From Allolobophora icterica (lineage: Eukaryota; Annelida; Clitellata; Crassiclitellata; Lumbricidae), in contig OY744616.1 in the NCBI GenBank assembly GCA_963556255.1, positions 2,719,831 to 2,783,830 of the forward strand: a DNA stretch of 64,000 nucleotides. Reading direction: 5' to 3'. A program made the position numbers and the translations under genes. How positions within the stretch are numbered: position 1 is the first letter of the stretch; each line of letters starts with the position of its first letter. Below the pieces are notes generated by a model that was given only the letters and a program-made list of their open reading frames with translations, ran no database searches and was not told the origin of the DNA. Of the stretch, positions 39,746-51,570 are shown in pieces.

Positions 39746-40345
39746 TGTCAGCTTCAAAAACCCGATTACCAAGAAAATGCTCGCAGTACGTAAAATTCGA
39801 GACATTTTCAGGCGACAGCTAAACTTAAAGCGCAATGCGAGTTCAATTCGTTGGTGTTCGATAGCAAGTTAGTTTAGACGATGACGATGGAATTCTTCAA
39901 CAAGAACTGATTCTGTATCGTGTCATAACTATCGATATCTTGAACTATTACTGATTCTGTCTCGCGTCAGACTCTACTTATACATGTGTACATCAAACGA
40001 CAGTTTGTCTATCGAGGAAAACAATTTGGTGTGTGTAGACAGTACACTGAGTCTGCGTTTCTGGTGCCAATCAAACGCTAAACAATGCTCTTTGAAGAAG
40101 AGTAGGTTTTCGGCTTCATAGGACAGTGCGCGTATTGAACCAGTTTCAAATTACATCTGTCAAACGGCAACCATTCAACTTGCTATCGCTTACAAGCTGA
40201 GAGGTTCTTGACAGACCATAAAGAGATGTTCTGTAGCAATTAAACTCACTACCAATAAACCAGTCTCATAAATCTTGACAAATGGCGGATAACTGTCGCT
40301 GTTTTCGGCTCGTATAGTTCTTATGTCCGAGAAAGCAGGGCAACT
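39746..40345. other. Stretch with no recognised feature
   Basis: Degenerate internal repeats (GTTTGTCTATCGAGGAAAAC at 40003 and 40749) are the only structure. Many stops in all frames. Confidence 0.5.
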
Positions 40346-40349
40346 CCGC

Positions 40350-40450
40350 CATTGTTAGTACTCTGGCAGTGCCAGTCCCAAGCCTGGATGAAGGAGGATG
40401 GCGACGCTAATGATCTTTGCTATTACACGGTGTCGTTAAACTTAAACTAT
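40350..40450 (-). repeat. 100-bp TTTAACGACAC module, inverted copy
   Basis: Reverse complement of the dispersed module found in the two large repeat copies (CCAGTCCCAAGCCTGGATGA ... GTGTCGTTAAA). This is the only clear inverted copy in the window. Confidence 0.8.
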
Positions 40451-40984
40451 TACCGTACTACTAGAAACCAGGGCCATCATATAAGTCACGAGTACTCCCC
40501 AAACTCCAATAAACAACAACAACAAAAATTCTGAGAAACTGTCAGTTCATAGTTGAGTGACACTAGAGTTATGTAACCCAGTAGTTGTGGCTCAGACTAT
40601 TTTTGCCGAGATATTCTTCAAGTCCATTAGAACCCCCAATCATGATGGCCGATTGCGCGATAGTTCGGTAAGTTATCCATGCTGAAAGAAACATACGTTT
40701 CTCACCCTTCGCTACGCTTCTTCAGACTCTACTTGTACGGCTAACGACAGTTTGTCTATCGAGGAAAACATTTCTGGTTCAAGTCAAGCGTGGAATTGGT
40801 TTTCCAATGACTGCATTGGTTCAGAGCACATATTCTGGTCGTGGTCGAGTCCACAGTGATGCGTCATCTTGTGTATACAGCGACGCTCAGCTGAATTTGC
40901 CATCGTAACGAGAATATGAGAACGAACATAAAGATACTGTTTAACAAATTCTAAAAAGTGTTTCAATCTAAATTATATAAATAA

Positions 40985-41410
40985 CTAGCTAGTTTACCCG
41001 GCGTTGCCCGGGTTTCGGAGGTTTTGGGCCGGGACACCATGGTAGCGGTCAAAACGGGGGACGCGAAACTGCTTAACCCGGCGTTTTGGGTGTTTCAATC
41101 CCTCTAGCGAATAAGCAGCAAAACACTGCTTAGTTCATTGAAAGTTTCAATCCCTCTAGCGAATCCGTATTGTAGCTGCTTAACCCGGCGGCGCCATCTG
41201 GCGAGTGAAAATAGGTTGAGTGTAAGTTTTTTATAGCAGCTAAAAATGCATTGCCCGGGTAGGTTTTGGCCCGGAAGACCATGGTAGCGGTGAAAACGGG
41301 GGACGCGAAGCCTCACACTGGGTGTGTCATGCCCACCCCGAGACATTAGTGAAGGTTTGGAGTGAAAAGTTACAAAGCTGTAGAAATGCATCGCGGTCAA
41401 AGATCGCTGT

Positions 41411-41486
<76 letters not shown>

Positions 41487-41515
41487 GGGTCTTCTCTTTA
41501 TTTATATAGATATCA
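40985..41515. repeat. CCCGGCGTTGCCCGGG repeat with (GACA)n
   Basis: A short-armed hairpin (ACCCGGCGTTGCCCGGGT) at 40996-41013 is followed by GACACCATGGTAGCGGT and similar blocks repeated near 41030 and 41280. TTTCAATCCCTCTAGCGAA is repeated at 41092 and 41146. A (GACA)n tract of about 75 bp (41412-41486) then ends in TTTATTTATATAGATA. This layout resembles a widespread animal non-autonomous repeat; the class is not assigned. Confidence 0.5.
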
Positions 41516-41579
41516 GGTAGATAGGACACCAGGTCGTTGCTTTGCACACATTGATAAAAGTCGTCCTAGCGTTGGTAGT

Positions 41580-42076
41580 AGTAGTTTCAGTTTAGCGACG
41601 CTGTGTCATAACAAAGATGATTAGCGTCGCCCTCCTCCTTTATCCAGGCTTGGGACTGGCACTGTCGGAGTACGAACAGTGGCGGAGTTCTAGCGTTGGT
41701 GCAATACTCACACAATTATATGGATGAACATACAGTGCGCTCTACGTGTAGTGTCTACTACAACCAGAGATTTAACTTAACGCAGAAATGTATTAACATG
41801 TTAATGTAAGGCAACGTTTTATTGTCTGCTTATGCATTGGTGTCTGCTGCAGCCAGAGATTACACCCGTTAAACAATAAGCATTGTGTTCACCACAGCAA
41901 GCAATTTGAGAATCTGTGTAATCAGACTACTCCAAGTTTCTCGGCTTCAAAGACAGTGTGGTCTGGAATCAGTTTCAAATTACATCTGTCAAACAGTAAC
42001 CATTGTATTCCTACTTGCCACAGTGTGAGAATTGTAGAAAAGGACCAAGTCTTGGAGGGGGTAAGACTTTGATGAG
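41580..42076 (+). repeat. Repeat module and local duplication
   Basis: 41592-41690 is one copy of the TTTAACGACAC module. 41840-41920 (GGTGTCTGCTGCAGCCAGAG ... CACAGCAAGCAATTTGAGA) is repeated at 42261-42334, so the hAT MITE between them lies inside a local duplication. No gene. Confidence 0.6.
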
Positions 42077-42228
42077 CAGGGGCGTCTATCCCCCTAAGTC
42101 ATTGGAGCAACGTCCCTTCCCCTCTTCTTCCCCCTCCCCTAAAATGGTGGCACACACACTGACAGATCTTCCCCTTATTTCTTGGATGGAGCATTTGCTC
42201 CAAGGTTTCTATGGTGTAGACGCCCCTG
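42077..42228. mobile_element. 152-bp hAT-type MITE
   Basis: Perfect 12-bp inverted ends CAGGGGCGTCTA / TAGACGCCCCTG and a perfect 8-bp duplication TTGATGAG (42069-42076, 42229-42236). No coding. These lengths fit a non-autonomous hAT element. Confidence 0.9.
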
Positions 42229-42334
42229 TTGATGAGTTTGACCCACACAGGGTTATGCAATGGTGTCTGCTGCAGCCAGAGATTTCACCCGATAAACAAT
42301 ACTCATTGTATTCGCCACAGCAAGAAATTTGAGA

Positions 42335-42336
<2 letters not shown>

Positions 42337-42399
<63 letters not shown>

Positions 42400-42400
42400 G
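42337..42400. repeat. (TA)n microsatellite
   Basis: About 55 bp of TA directly before repeat block A copy 2, in the place of the (GT)n run of copy 1. Confidence 0.95.
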
Positions 42401-42416
42401 CGTGTGTGTGGGGAGG

Positions 42417-43900
42417 CTTGTCAATGGCATTATTATCTTTTAAAGGTACAGTGTACGTTTTATATACACACATTCCTATTCATGTGTGTATGTGTCTGTA
42501 GTAACCTATGTGCATTCACGAATGTATGTGTATATATGTGTATGGTTGTTGTACGTTCTGATTGGTTGAACGCCTCAGACAATCGACAAAGCGTCTTAAT
42601 TGGCCACGACTATCGACTGAGATCCGATAAGTCTGTGCACCACTCGCTTGGGGCGCCAATCTAGGTCACGCTCTGATCTGGGTCGGCTTATGGATTGTCG
42701 TTTCGATTGGAGGCTGTTTCTGGAATAGGTCGAGCAAGCACAGAGTCCGTTTGGGTTAAATCAGAAGCACTCAATCATCCAGTAATTATTAGGTTTGGTA
42801 AGATATGGAAAAGCGCCACATAAATTGCCAGTTGCATAGATAAATGACCGTAAAGCATTATTCAATTAAAAGGCCGTATAATGGGATTCAAATCCGAGAC
42901 CAAACAGTATGCTATGGTTAGAGCACTCGCCTTATAGATACCTTTAAAATAGTGGCCATCACTGCTATATAAGGATGAGACGCGATTGATGAGTAATTTA
43001 CCTAAACTTCCTTTTCTATCTCTTAGATTATCATCATCATCACACAATAGGCCTACATGCTACGGAGCCACTCAACTCGGCCTGTGTTTTCAGCAGCGCC
43101 TAATATTTTTCCTTAATTTGAGAAGGTCTTGAATGATGAATATATAAACTGTTGGACACAGTACCCGATTGGTTAGAGCGCTCTCCTTGTAACGTGGAGA
43201 GTACGGGTTCGATCCTCCTCTCCTGAGATGGTTACTGTGTAGGGACATTGAGCAAGTCCTTCACTCACAATTGTTCAGCGTCATCAATTGATGCTTGGTC
43301 GATAGATAGAGGCGCTTAACAAACGCGTAATAATAATACAGAGTTACTGCAATTCAGAGATATTTGACTGCAGCAACAGGTAACTGGGTCAACTCGTGGA
43401 CGTTGACAGTCATTGGTTGACTTACAATCGCGCGTGCATTGATTGGCTGATACAACAGCCAATCAAAGGTTGCCATGGTGTCCAGACATTTCAGCATAAT
43501 TTTTTTGACGCAATCATGTTCTTGCATCAGTTCTCTACTTTTCGCTTCACCACGGTTGATTAGTTTTTGTTTAAAGACACTGTTTCATAACTAAGGTAAT
43601 TAGCGTCGCTCTCCTCTTTCATCCAGGCTTTGGACTGGCACCACCCGAAAACGGCAGTGACGGAGTCAACATTTCTTTTCTGTAAGCAGAAAATCTGCTT
43701 CACAAACATTGAATTAATATTTGGCTTGTAATTTTTACGATAGAGTGTGTTGGATGTGTTTCTATATACAGGTCCCTTGGCGCTACGTTATAAAGGTGTC
43801 CAATAAACAACCAGGCGCATTCAGGTCTTTAACGACATCTATTGGTTCACGTCAAGCTTACGTCTTTCATTTGTCGAGAACCGTATGTTGAAAGGCTGTG
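42417..43900 (+). repeat. Complex repeat blocks A+B, copy 2 (uninterrupted)
   Basis: 42417-43027 matches 279-891, and 43028-43900 matches 6346-7260. The junction TCTTAGATTATCATCATC is intact here, so it is the empty site for the hAT and CR1 insertions of copy 1. It carries the same SINE (43160-43345) and module (43570-43670). Confidence 0.8.
43160..43345 (+). mobile_element. tRNA-derived SINE, second copy
   Basis: A box TGGTTAGAGCGC near 43170-43182 and B box GGTTCGATCCT at 43206-43216, with the same GGCGCTTAACAAACGCG 3' end and AAT tail as the copy at 6455. Confidence 0.75.
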
Positions 43901-44151
43901 GAAGACTTTACTACCAGATCAATACTGGATGTCGACTAACCGTCTCTGCCTCAACACCGCTAAGATTCAATTGATCTGGTCTGAGACTAGACAGCATTTT
44001 GCTAAGCTCAACTTTAAAGTGCTGAACGAGAAATTCCCCGCTTACAAATATTATTTTCCACCGTCAGCCACTTAGGTGTCGCACTTGACTCCTCCCTCAC
44101 ATTCACGTAGCATATCTCCAACATGACTCTCCTGCTTCTTTCAACTGAGGC
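43901..44151 (+). pseudogene. LINE RT relic, left part
   Basis: 43965-44075 encodes LIWSETRQHFAKLNFKVLNE in one frame, a decayed C-terminal RT piece. It matches 9095-9252 and is interrupted at 44152 by an hAT-like insertion. Confidence 0.65.
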
Positions 44152-46323
44152 AGGGCTTATTCTAACGTGCAGCGGGACACAAAGTGTGTAGTTGGGAAAG
44201 AAATTTGTGCAGTTAAAATTAAGATGTTGTGCGGTTACATTTTGTAGACCTAATTGTATTTACAAATTAACGAAAGCAGCTAATAATGGCATATTTAAAC
44301 CAAGCTGTTGGTTCGCCGAGTCCAAGCAACGATTAGTCAAACGAGATTAAACGCAAGCAGTAATTGCAGTTGGCCGTTTGTACATAAAAAAGTTAAAAAC
44401 GAAACAGTTACGAATAAGTCGGAGCATATGGTTTCCTTGCTTATGTGGCTTCAACTTGGCAAGGCATATACAAGAAAGATCGCAAATGCGTAGATCGTCT
44501 CCCAAGTTTCCCAGCTATTAAACACCGAGGCGGGCATGAATTAACTTCAGAGATAAAAATGCTTAGGGTTCTGCAACAGTGGCGGTGTTATCTTGAGCAA
44601 AAGATTTCGTCGCATTCTGCCTATTCGCTTCCAGAAACTATAAATATCCCCATAAAAAGCAACTTTGTTTTGCTGCTTTGGTGTGTGTTTCGTTTTATGC
44701 GATCGTTTTTGCTGCCACACAAGCACGGAAGTAGAAGCAGAAGGAGGAGGAGAGCTAGGAGGAGATGAAAACTGAGAAAGGGAAGTAGAAAATGAAGAAG
44801 CAGAATAAGTAAAAGAAAAAGAAGGAGTGGCAGAAAAAGAAGATGAAGAAGGAGAAGTAGCAGAAGGAGGAGGAAAAGGAAGAGAAGGAGGAGGAGAAGA
44901 AAGAGAAGGAGGAGGAGAAGAAGGAGAAGGAGAATTAAAAAGAGAAAAAATTACTGAAGTAGGAAGATCAGTTTCATGAATAGAAGGAGGAGAATAAGAA
45001 ACGAAAAAGCTGAAGTAGGGGTATCAGAGTAATGAAAAGAAGCTGGAGAAATGGTGGATGAGTTGCAGATGCTATTGAACGTCTGCGTAATACTGTCAGA
45101 TGGGTTAGAACAGAGAAGCCGCTGTCTTGGAAGCCCGCCCGTCGTAATTATTAACAGACTCAGTTTTGAATTTGCCTTTCATCTTCCATTGAGCTCCATC
45201 TCAGCGTCCTCTATCGGTGCTGAACCGCCAGTGCACACCCTGACGGAGCAATAATAAACGAGAACAAATCTTTTGTTCTCTGTTGGGTTTGAACTGTCAG
45301 TCGATCAGGCTATGTGCAACATTCATGCATCCGTTTAAATGTACCGACTGTGCACTGGCGGCGAACTTGTTTCACAGGTGGGGGGGACACTGTTGAACTG
45401 ATCTGGTCAAAAAAGAGTTTTTTAACTGATCTGGTCAAAAAATTTTCTTACCTTTTATTGGTGTTTCTTCAAAATGTGGGGAGGCGAATGTATGGTGTGT
45501 CCCCACTCTCAAAGTTGGGGTCTTGTCCCCCTCAACCTCCCCCCGGATCGCCGCCCATGCGACTGTGCGTCAACTTACTACAACGCAAGCTTTGATATTC
45601 ACGGGATTGTGTTTCCTCATTGAAACAGATACACACGCACATGACAGTGATGACACACAAAATTGATGTACACATTTTGACATACATAGCAAAGCGAATG
45701 CCCTATTTTACCATGGTGCAGATTCGTAATCTGATCATAGCGCTGCAGGGCTGAATTTGTATCAGAGTCACTATTGTGCGCTGAGGCTCAATCTGTTTTT
45801 GATCAGACATGAGCGCATGAGTGCCTTCATTATGAAATTGCAGCCGAAAGCGTTTGAATGGGAAAGCTTACCCGATTCTTCTCACAATTCCCTTTCTGTC
45901 TTTGCAACAACTCTATACTTCGCTTCCGAACACTAAAGCGATCGTTAAAAGGCCATCAGTCTGACACAGTTACATTCAACTGTCATTCGTCCATATCTCT
46001 TGCCACTGGAGAACAGATTAACTATATTTTACTTATTCCTTAGAGTTTAGGCCAGCCTGACATAATGCCGTTTTATGAATCGTCTTTGAACAGCCTTAAT
46101 TAATTATGTCCACTCGGAAGCCATAAAATTGAAATAATAATATGCACTAAATATTGCCAAAAATGGGGCGAATTCACTGTTTAAAATGTCATATCTTATT
46201 AGCTAGGGAGCAAACCCCTTGACAAAGGGCTTTGCCTCTGGACCCCACTGGGGCACAGCCCTCTGACCCCCTAATTCGCCCCTCTTGTGCAGTTGAGAAA
46301 ATTCCTTAGAATAAGCCTCAGTT
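44152..46323. mobile_element. 2.2-kb non-autonomous hAT-like element
   Basis: Flanked by an 8-bp duplication ACTGAGGC (44144-44151, 46324-46331). The ends share GGCTTATTCTAA / TTAGAATAAGCC. No transposase is recognised inside. It contains a 300-bp purine-rich tract (44720-45060), a short pair GTGCACTGGC / CCAGTGCACA near 45230 and 45350, and scattered short frames without motifs. The uninterrupted paralogue near 9810 confirms the insertion. Confidence 0.7.
44720..45060 (+). repeat. Polypurine GAAGGAGGA tract
   Basis: Nearly all purine for over 300 bp, with GGAGGAGAAGAAGGAG-like units. It could form triplex (H-DNA) structures. It lies inside the hAT-like element. Confidence 0.85.
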
Positions 46324-47290
46324 ACTGAGGCTTCTCAGGGTCGTCAAAAGCTCGGTCTCACCTTCTGCCTTCACCAGCATAGTTCACGCATTCGTCTGAT
46401 CACGCTTGGACTACTGTAACTCGCTCCTCATGGGTCTCCCTAAGCAGCGTCTCTCCACCTTCAGTCTGTTCTAAATGCTTCTGCTATAGGCTCATCCAGG
46501 CCCGAATTAAGGGAGGTGCTAAGGGTACTGCAGCACCCGGGCCCGCAGTTTTGAGGGACCCGCATTTTCGGAAGTACATTAATTTTGTTATTGTACTTGT
46601 AATTGGGCTATATATGTAATCACAGCACCCGGGCTCGCACTAGCCTTAATGCGAACATGGGCTCATCGCTCGACTCCTCTGCTTTGCCCATATCTCTACT
46701 TAGGCCTACATGCTTGATGTCCTGCGCTGGCTCCCTACTGCCGCGCGCATCCGCTATTAAAGCCTCCTCCTTGTCTCCAAATCTCAGCAGGTTACTATCC
46801 CAAAATATCTCGAACCATCTGCGAAAGCCGCTATCTGCATCTTTTTCTCGCTCGCTGCGCTCTGTATATCGGCTTGATCTTAATGCGAACATGGGCTCAT
46901 CGCTCGACTCCTCTGCTTTGCCCATATCTCTACTTAGGCCTACATGCTTGATGTCCTGCACTGGCTCCCTACTGCCGCGCGCATCCGCTATTAAAGCCTC
47001 CTCCTTGTCTCCAAATCTCAGCAGGGTACTATCCCAAAATATCTCGAACCATCTGCGAAAGCCGCTCTCTGCATCTTTTTCTCGCTCGTTGCGCTCTGTA
47101 TATCGGCTTGATCTTTTGTTTCAGGGACTAAAACTGCATGGCCCAGCAACGGGCATTTGCTGTAGTGGGTCCCACAATCTCTTAAAGCCATCTACTGTAC
47201 AGGTTGCCAGGACCGTTAATGTCGACCCCAGATTACCTCACCCTGTATTTATATGGATGCATCTGGCTATTATATAGCGCTATTTAAAAT
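46324..47290 (+). pseudogene. LINE RT relic, right part, with MITE and tandem duplication
   Basis: It matches 9815-10250 (LDYCNSLLMGL-type, then RLSRFAHIS and LRWLPTAARIRY in the plus frames). A 163-bp element with an 8-bp duplication GGCTCATC sits at 46497-46659. A 234-bp direct repeat (46645-46878 and 46879-47112) creates the 224-codon open frame at 46603-47277, which is not a gene. Confidence 0.65.
46497..46659. mobile_element. 163-bp hAT-like MITE
   Basis: Perfect 8-bp flanks GGCTCATC (46489-46496, 46660-46667) and weak inverted ends with shared ATTAAGG. GCACCCGGGC occurs near both ends. The flanking LINE copy at 9990 has no insertion here. Confidence 0.65.
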
Positions 47291-47439
47291 TAGTCATAAA
47301 GGCTTAACCGTTTAGTAACCGCTCGAGTAATGGATGAATTAGGAGACAAATGATTGGTGTTTCAAACAGCAAATAAGCACTTATTACCAAAGTCACGTGA
47401 AGGTAGTAACGCCATTGAAACATATTTACATATAAAACT

Positions 47440-48165
47440 TCAGATTAACATGTTATAAAGGTGTTTAGTATGAACCATCACTCATTGACTGGTATCTTCC
47501 CATAGTAATTAGGCCTACAACACTACTAATGTTTGTATATTAGATAACAGCATGTTGTTGTAGTTGTATATCGGCTTAACGACACTTTTTCATATCGAAG
47601 ATGATCAGTGTCGGAGGCAGAGTACAACCTCGTACTCCACGTTTATATTGCGACCGAGCCACCCGCAGTAAAGATCCGAGAAATTAATCTCTGAGAAACC
47701 GACCGACCGGGAATCGAACCCGGGCCGCCGGCGTGGCTGGCGGGCTACAAACCCACTCGGCCACTCAGGATCTCTGATAACAGCATGATTGAAGCGTATG
47801 TATATGTAGGGTTAGATGAATCCGTTATAAAGGTGTTTAGCGTCAACCATGCAGTAGCCATGGCCTCGCTTCTTCAAATAGTAATAAACTAGCATAAAAG
47901 ACTTTGATCGTTAGTTGCTGTTTAACGACTCTGTGTCAAAACAAAGATGATTAGCGTCGTCCTTCTCTTTTCTCCAGGTTGGGAGAGGACTGGCATTACC
48001 ACAAGTAGGGTAGGGTATCAAATAGTTGCTGAAGCTGATTTTTCATACATTGCGTAGGTAAATGTGTTATAAAGGTGCTTAAAAGAGGTATGTTATTATT
48101 TTTAGCAGTTCTCAGCGTCTTACGTATCTCATTTAATATAGCGTGTGTTGACACCGTTTAAAAGG
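47440..48165 (+). repeat. Repeat modules, copy 2 right part
   Basis: Aligns with 12020-12610 and 13365-13450 (shared CATTGACTGGTATCTTCCCA-like, GTAGGGTTAGATGAAT, TAGTTGCTGTTTAACGACT). Contains the tRNA-headed SINE below. No gene. Confidence 0.65.
47570..47775 (-). mobile_element. tRNA-headed SINE carrying the 100-bp module
   Basis: On the minus strand an A box TGGCCGAGTGGG (47763-47752) and a B box GGTTCGATTCC (47720-47710) form a tRNA-like head with GGGCCGCCGGCG between. It runs into GGAGTACGAGG and then the reverse complement of the dispersed TTAACGACAC module (about 47625-47577). This is the only module copy with an obvious tRNA head and may show the origin of the whole module family. Confidence 0.7.
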
Positions 48166-48450
48166 TGCATAATGGTGGCTTATTTCAGAGATTTGAATCT
48201 CGGGCTAGCTCGCGGCCTTATGGTTGTCCCTCGTATGCGATCTTCCACGGCACAATCCAGAAGTTTCGCCTATGTTGGCCCCTCTGCTTGGAACTGTCTC
48301 CCCTTGTTTCTCCGCCAAGAGCTTCTTGCCCTCTCTCCTCTCCAGTTCCGTAGACGTCTGAAAACTTTCCTTTTTGCCGGTGCTGGCATTGATGGGGGTT
48401 GAAAGCGCCGCTGATCTGAGTGGCGCTATATAAGTTTTCGGTTACATTTA
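48166..48450 (+). mobile_element. L2/CR1-like LINE 3' fragment
   Basis: The frame 48145-48402 encodes [19 protein letters not shown], the C-terminus of the LINE protein. It is followed by GTGGCGCTATATAAGTTTTC and an ACAATT-type tail. An opposite-strand relative lies in P450 intron 3 (55170-55430). Confidence 0.75.
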
Positions 48451-48639
48451 CAATTACAATTACGGTCCATACAACGGGATTTTAAATGGCGTTATTGAAG
48501 GTAAGGTTGACGTCAGGGCCCTGGCACCACAGATATTATAATCAAGAGAAATAGGACGCATAGCTGCATTTAAAACGTTGCCAGATGAACATAATAAAGG
48601 CCAGTCGCATGCATAGACATTATAGTCAAAGTCCTAACA

Positions 48640-48970
48640 TTTACCTACAACTCCATACAATATTCCCAGTCCAAGTAGTCCTCCCTCCGTGATCTCTTCG
48701 CCATTCAGGCAACCCGCGCACCACCCGATCATCCTCCTTTCTCAGTCTTCCTTGACACCCCCTCCCCCCCCGGTCACTACTCATCTCAAGTTCTCCAACC
48801 GAGCCATAGCCAACACAACATCACGCATCTAGAACGATCTTCCTCATGAATTTCGCAGATTCTCGGTTCCTCCATCATCACTGGAACCCGTCCTCCATCC
48901 TTCTCCTCATTTTCTTCTATCTCTCATCCCCCCTGGCTTGATCCTCCGCCAGATTACATATAGCGGAAGA
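48640..48970 (+). pseudogene. LINE RT C-terminal relic
   Basis: Decayed frame with SNRAIANTTSR.NDLPHEFRR-like residues (48797-48870), related to 49745-49900. C-rich runs at 48760-48772. Confidence 0.5.
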
Positions 48971-49324
48971 GACGCTGCAAGAGTTGTATGGTTCACATAG
49001 TTGCCGTAGGTCCTCTTACAGAGCTCAATACAGAACGGTAGTCTATTGGTGAGAACGCTATCATTAGACACCTTTTTAAACAGATGCCATAATTAGTTTC
49101 AGAAACGTTAGCATGCGAGTGGGGAGAACTGCTAAAAAAAATTACACACCTCTTTTAAGTGTGACAATTTCCATATAAGAATGGGCACACAAGTTTTCCA
49201 GCATTATTAGCTGGGAGGAACAGAAATGTTGTAATTATGCAAAGAAGATAAGCTGCCATTATTGGTGCTTTAATATACATAATGTTAATACACGCATAAA
49301 AGCATACATATATATATACACTCT

Positions 49325-49380
49325 TCAACACATCTGTGCATACACGTACATACATACATGCATACATACATATATACATG

Positions 49381-49412
<32 letters not shown>

Positions 49413-49650
49413 CATGCATACATAAGGCAACGCACATTCATACATACATACATACATACCTACATACATACATACATACATACATACACATACATACATA
49501 CATACATACATACATACATACGTACATACGTACATTCGTACATACGTACATACATACATACATACATACATACATACATACATACATACATACATACATA
49601 CATACATACATACATACATACATACATACATACATACATACATAGGCCTA
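49325..49650. repeat. (CATA)n microsatellite
   Basis: About 320 bp of CATA tetranucleotide with a few variants. Long [12 protein letters not shown] frames are artefacts. Confidence 0.95.
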
Positions 49651-49739
49651 TATACATACAAACAAGCATTACGCATACATACCTACTTAGATACACACAA
49701 ATATCCACATATACAATCATGACATACATTGTCATATAC

Positions 49740-50170
49740 ATAAATACACTCATCTTAAGTTCTCCAAGCGACCCATATACAACACAGCACCACGCCTCTG
49801 GAACGATCTTCCCTCTGAGTTCCGCAGAATCTGGGTTCCTCCATCATCATTCCAACCCGTCCTCATCCTCCTCCTCATGTTCCTCTATCAACCCTTGCTT
49901 TCCAATCAAAATTGAAGTCTCAACGTTTCAAGAACTCCTACCCACACTCATCTGATTTTCCGCCTTCAAATTCTTCTCGCCCTAAACGACATCCGCCTTA
50001 ACAGCTGCTCTGCCTCCTCTCTTGATCTGCCCCCATGGTAGCAGGACTAGGACTTCCCCTGGACTACTCTTTGGAAAACCCCTCTGAATTGACGCAGCGG
50101 TCGTGAATAGGCTGGTGCCCTGCGCTTGGGCTTCGATTGGGGCTTTAGAAGTTTAGAGATTACGACTATG
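49740..50170 (+). pseudogene. LINE 3' fragment
   Basis: The frame near 49750-49850 encodes FSKRPIYNTAPRLWNDLPSE followed by FRRIWVPPSS, a C-terminal LINE RT piece. The 3' part to 50165 ends in GGGGCTTTAGAAG. A minus-strand relative is at 60870-61060. Confidence 0.6.
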
Positions 50171-50179
50171 TTTGATATT

Positions 50180-51570
50180 CGCTCGAGTTATGAATGAAAT
50201 AGGAGACATATGATCGGTGTTTGAAATACAGCAATGAACACTTAATACCTAGAACACTTTTAACGCTTGCTTTCTACAGTTAAAGGAGTAATGAGGCAAT
50301 AGGTTGTTTTTTAAACGACACTGTGTCATAGCGAAGGTGATTAGCGTCGCCCTCCTTTCTCTAGGCTTGGGATTGGCACTAGCAGAGTTCAGGAACTGAC
50401 AGAGTCAATGGTGATTTTTGTATATAAAGGGTCACTCGGCAACATTAAAAGGTGTCCAAAAGCAGCATTGTACATCCAAGTGTAAAACGACATCTATTGG
50501 CTGCCTGCAGGTACGTTCATGTCAAACTTACGGTTTTCACTACTCGAGGGATTGGTTGAAAAGCTGTCGATTGGATCCAACAACTTAACGACATCCTTAG
50601 ACATCTGAGGCCTTTGATGTCATGTCATTAGATAAAACTGACTTGAATAGTTATCACCGTTTAGTTTTGGTTCTCAGCCAAAACACATGAATTAGAATTA
50701 GAGAGCTTTGGTGGCACAAGCATTTAAGATTAGACACTGTGTCATAGCAAAGATTATAAGCGTCGCCCTCCTCCTTTTACCAGGCTTGAGACTGGCACTA
50801 CAACAGGTTGGGTAGTGTTGCTGATTTTACTGCCCAACTGAGAAATATATAGGAAAATTTGGACACCTTTTAAAGGTGTTTAAAATAAAAACTGTAATAC
50901 CAGTGTCTAACGACATCTGATGGATGCCAATGCTGTTCACATCGTCCTCCTTTCAACTCAGGCTTTGGACTGGCACCAACCGAACACGGCAGTGGTGGAG
51001 TTAGCGAACGCAGGGCGTAATGAAGATAATACCTGAGTAATAATGGTTAGTATCCGTTAAACGACGCTGTATCATAACAAAGATATTGGCGTCGCCCTCC
51101 ACCTTTATCCAGGCTTCGGTCTGGCACTGCCAGAGTATGAGCAGTGGACGAGTTATCAGCTAGTTACTGAAGCGCATTTTTATATATAGCGTGTAGCTTC
51201 AGTTATAAATGTGTTTAGCATCAACAACTGTTGTTATAGAAATTATTGTTGGCATAATTATTACAGATTATATAATTGTGACATCTAACTTAATTAAGGA
51301 AAATCTAACACAGGATGTGCGTTTGCTTTTTCTTATATGACGGATATTACACTTTAAAGAGGTGTGTAATTTTGAACTGTTTTACTGTCCACAGACTACA
51401 AGGTCTCATTCTTATAAGGTTTTTGACACCGTTCAAAAGGTGTCTAATTTTAGACAGCATTCTCACCAATTGGCTACCGTTGTGTATTGCGCTCAGTGAG
51501 CGGAACTACGGTCAATATATGAACTGTTGCAGCGCCCCTACCGTCGGGTTTTGGAAATGAAACCGTTAAA
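50180..51570 (+). repeat. Repeat modules, partial third copy
   Basis: 50185-50300 matches 8355-8485 (GATCGGTGTTTGAAAT, AGTTAAAGGAGT). Modules recur at 50305-50385, 50730-50810, 50945-51000 and 51058-51150. 51345-51570 matches 13365-13660. No gene. Confidence 0.6.

Noticed and set aside
46603..47277. 224-codon frame with an internal repeat
   Set aside because: Created by a 234-bp tandem duplication of a LINE relic; antisense frame is an equal shadow.
47705..47770. Functional tRNA gene on the minus strand
   Set aside because: A and B boxes are present, but the cloverleaf is imperfect and it continues into the SINE body; called a SINE.
49155..49676. Long MYVC and YIHT frames (also 58662-59236)
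   Set aside because: Translations of (CATA)n on both strands; no codon-level signal.
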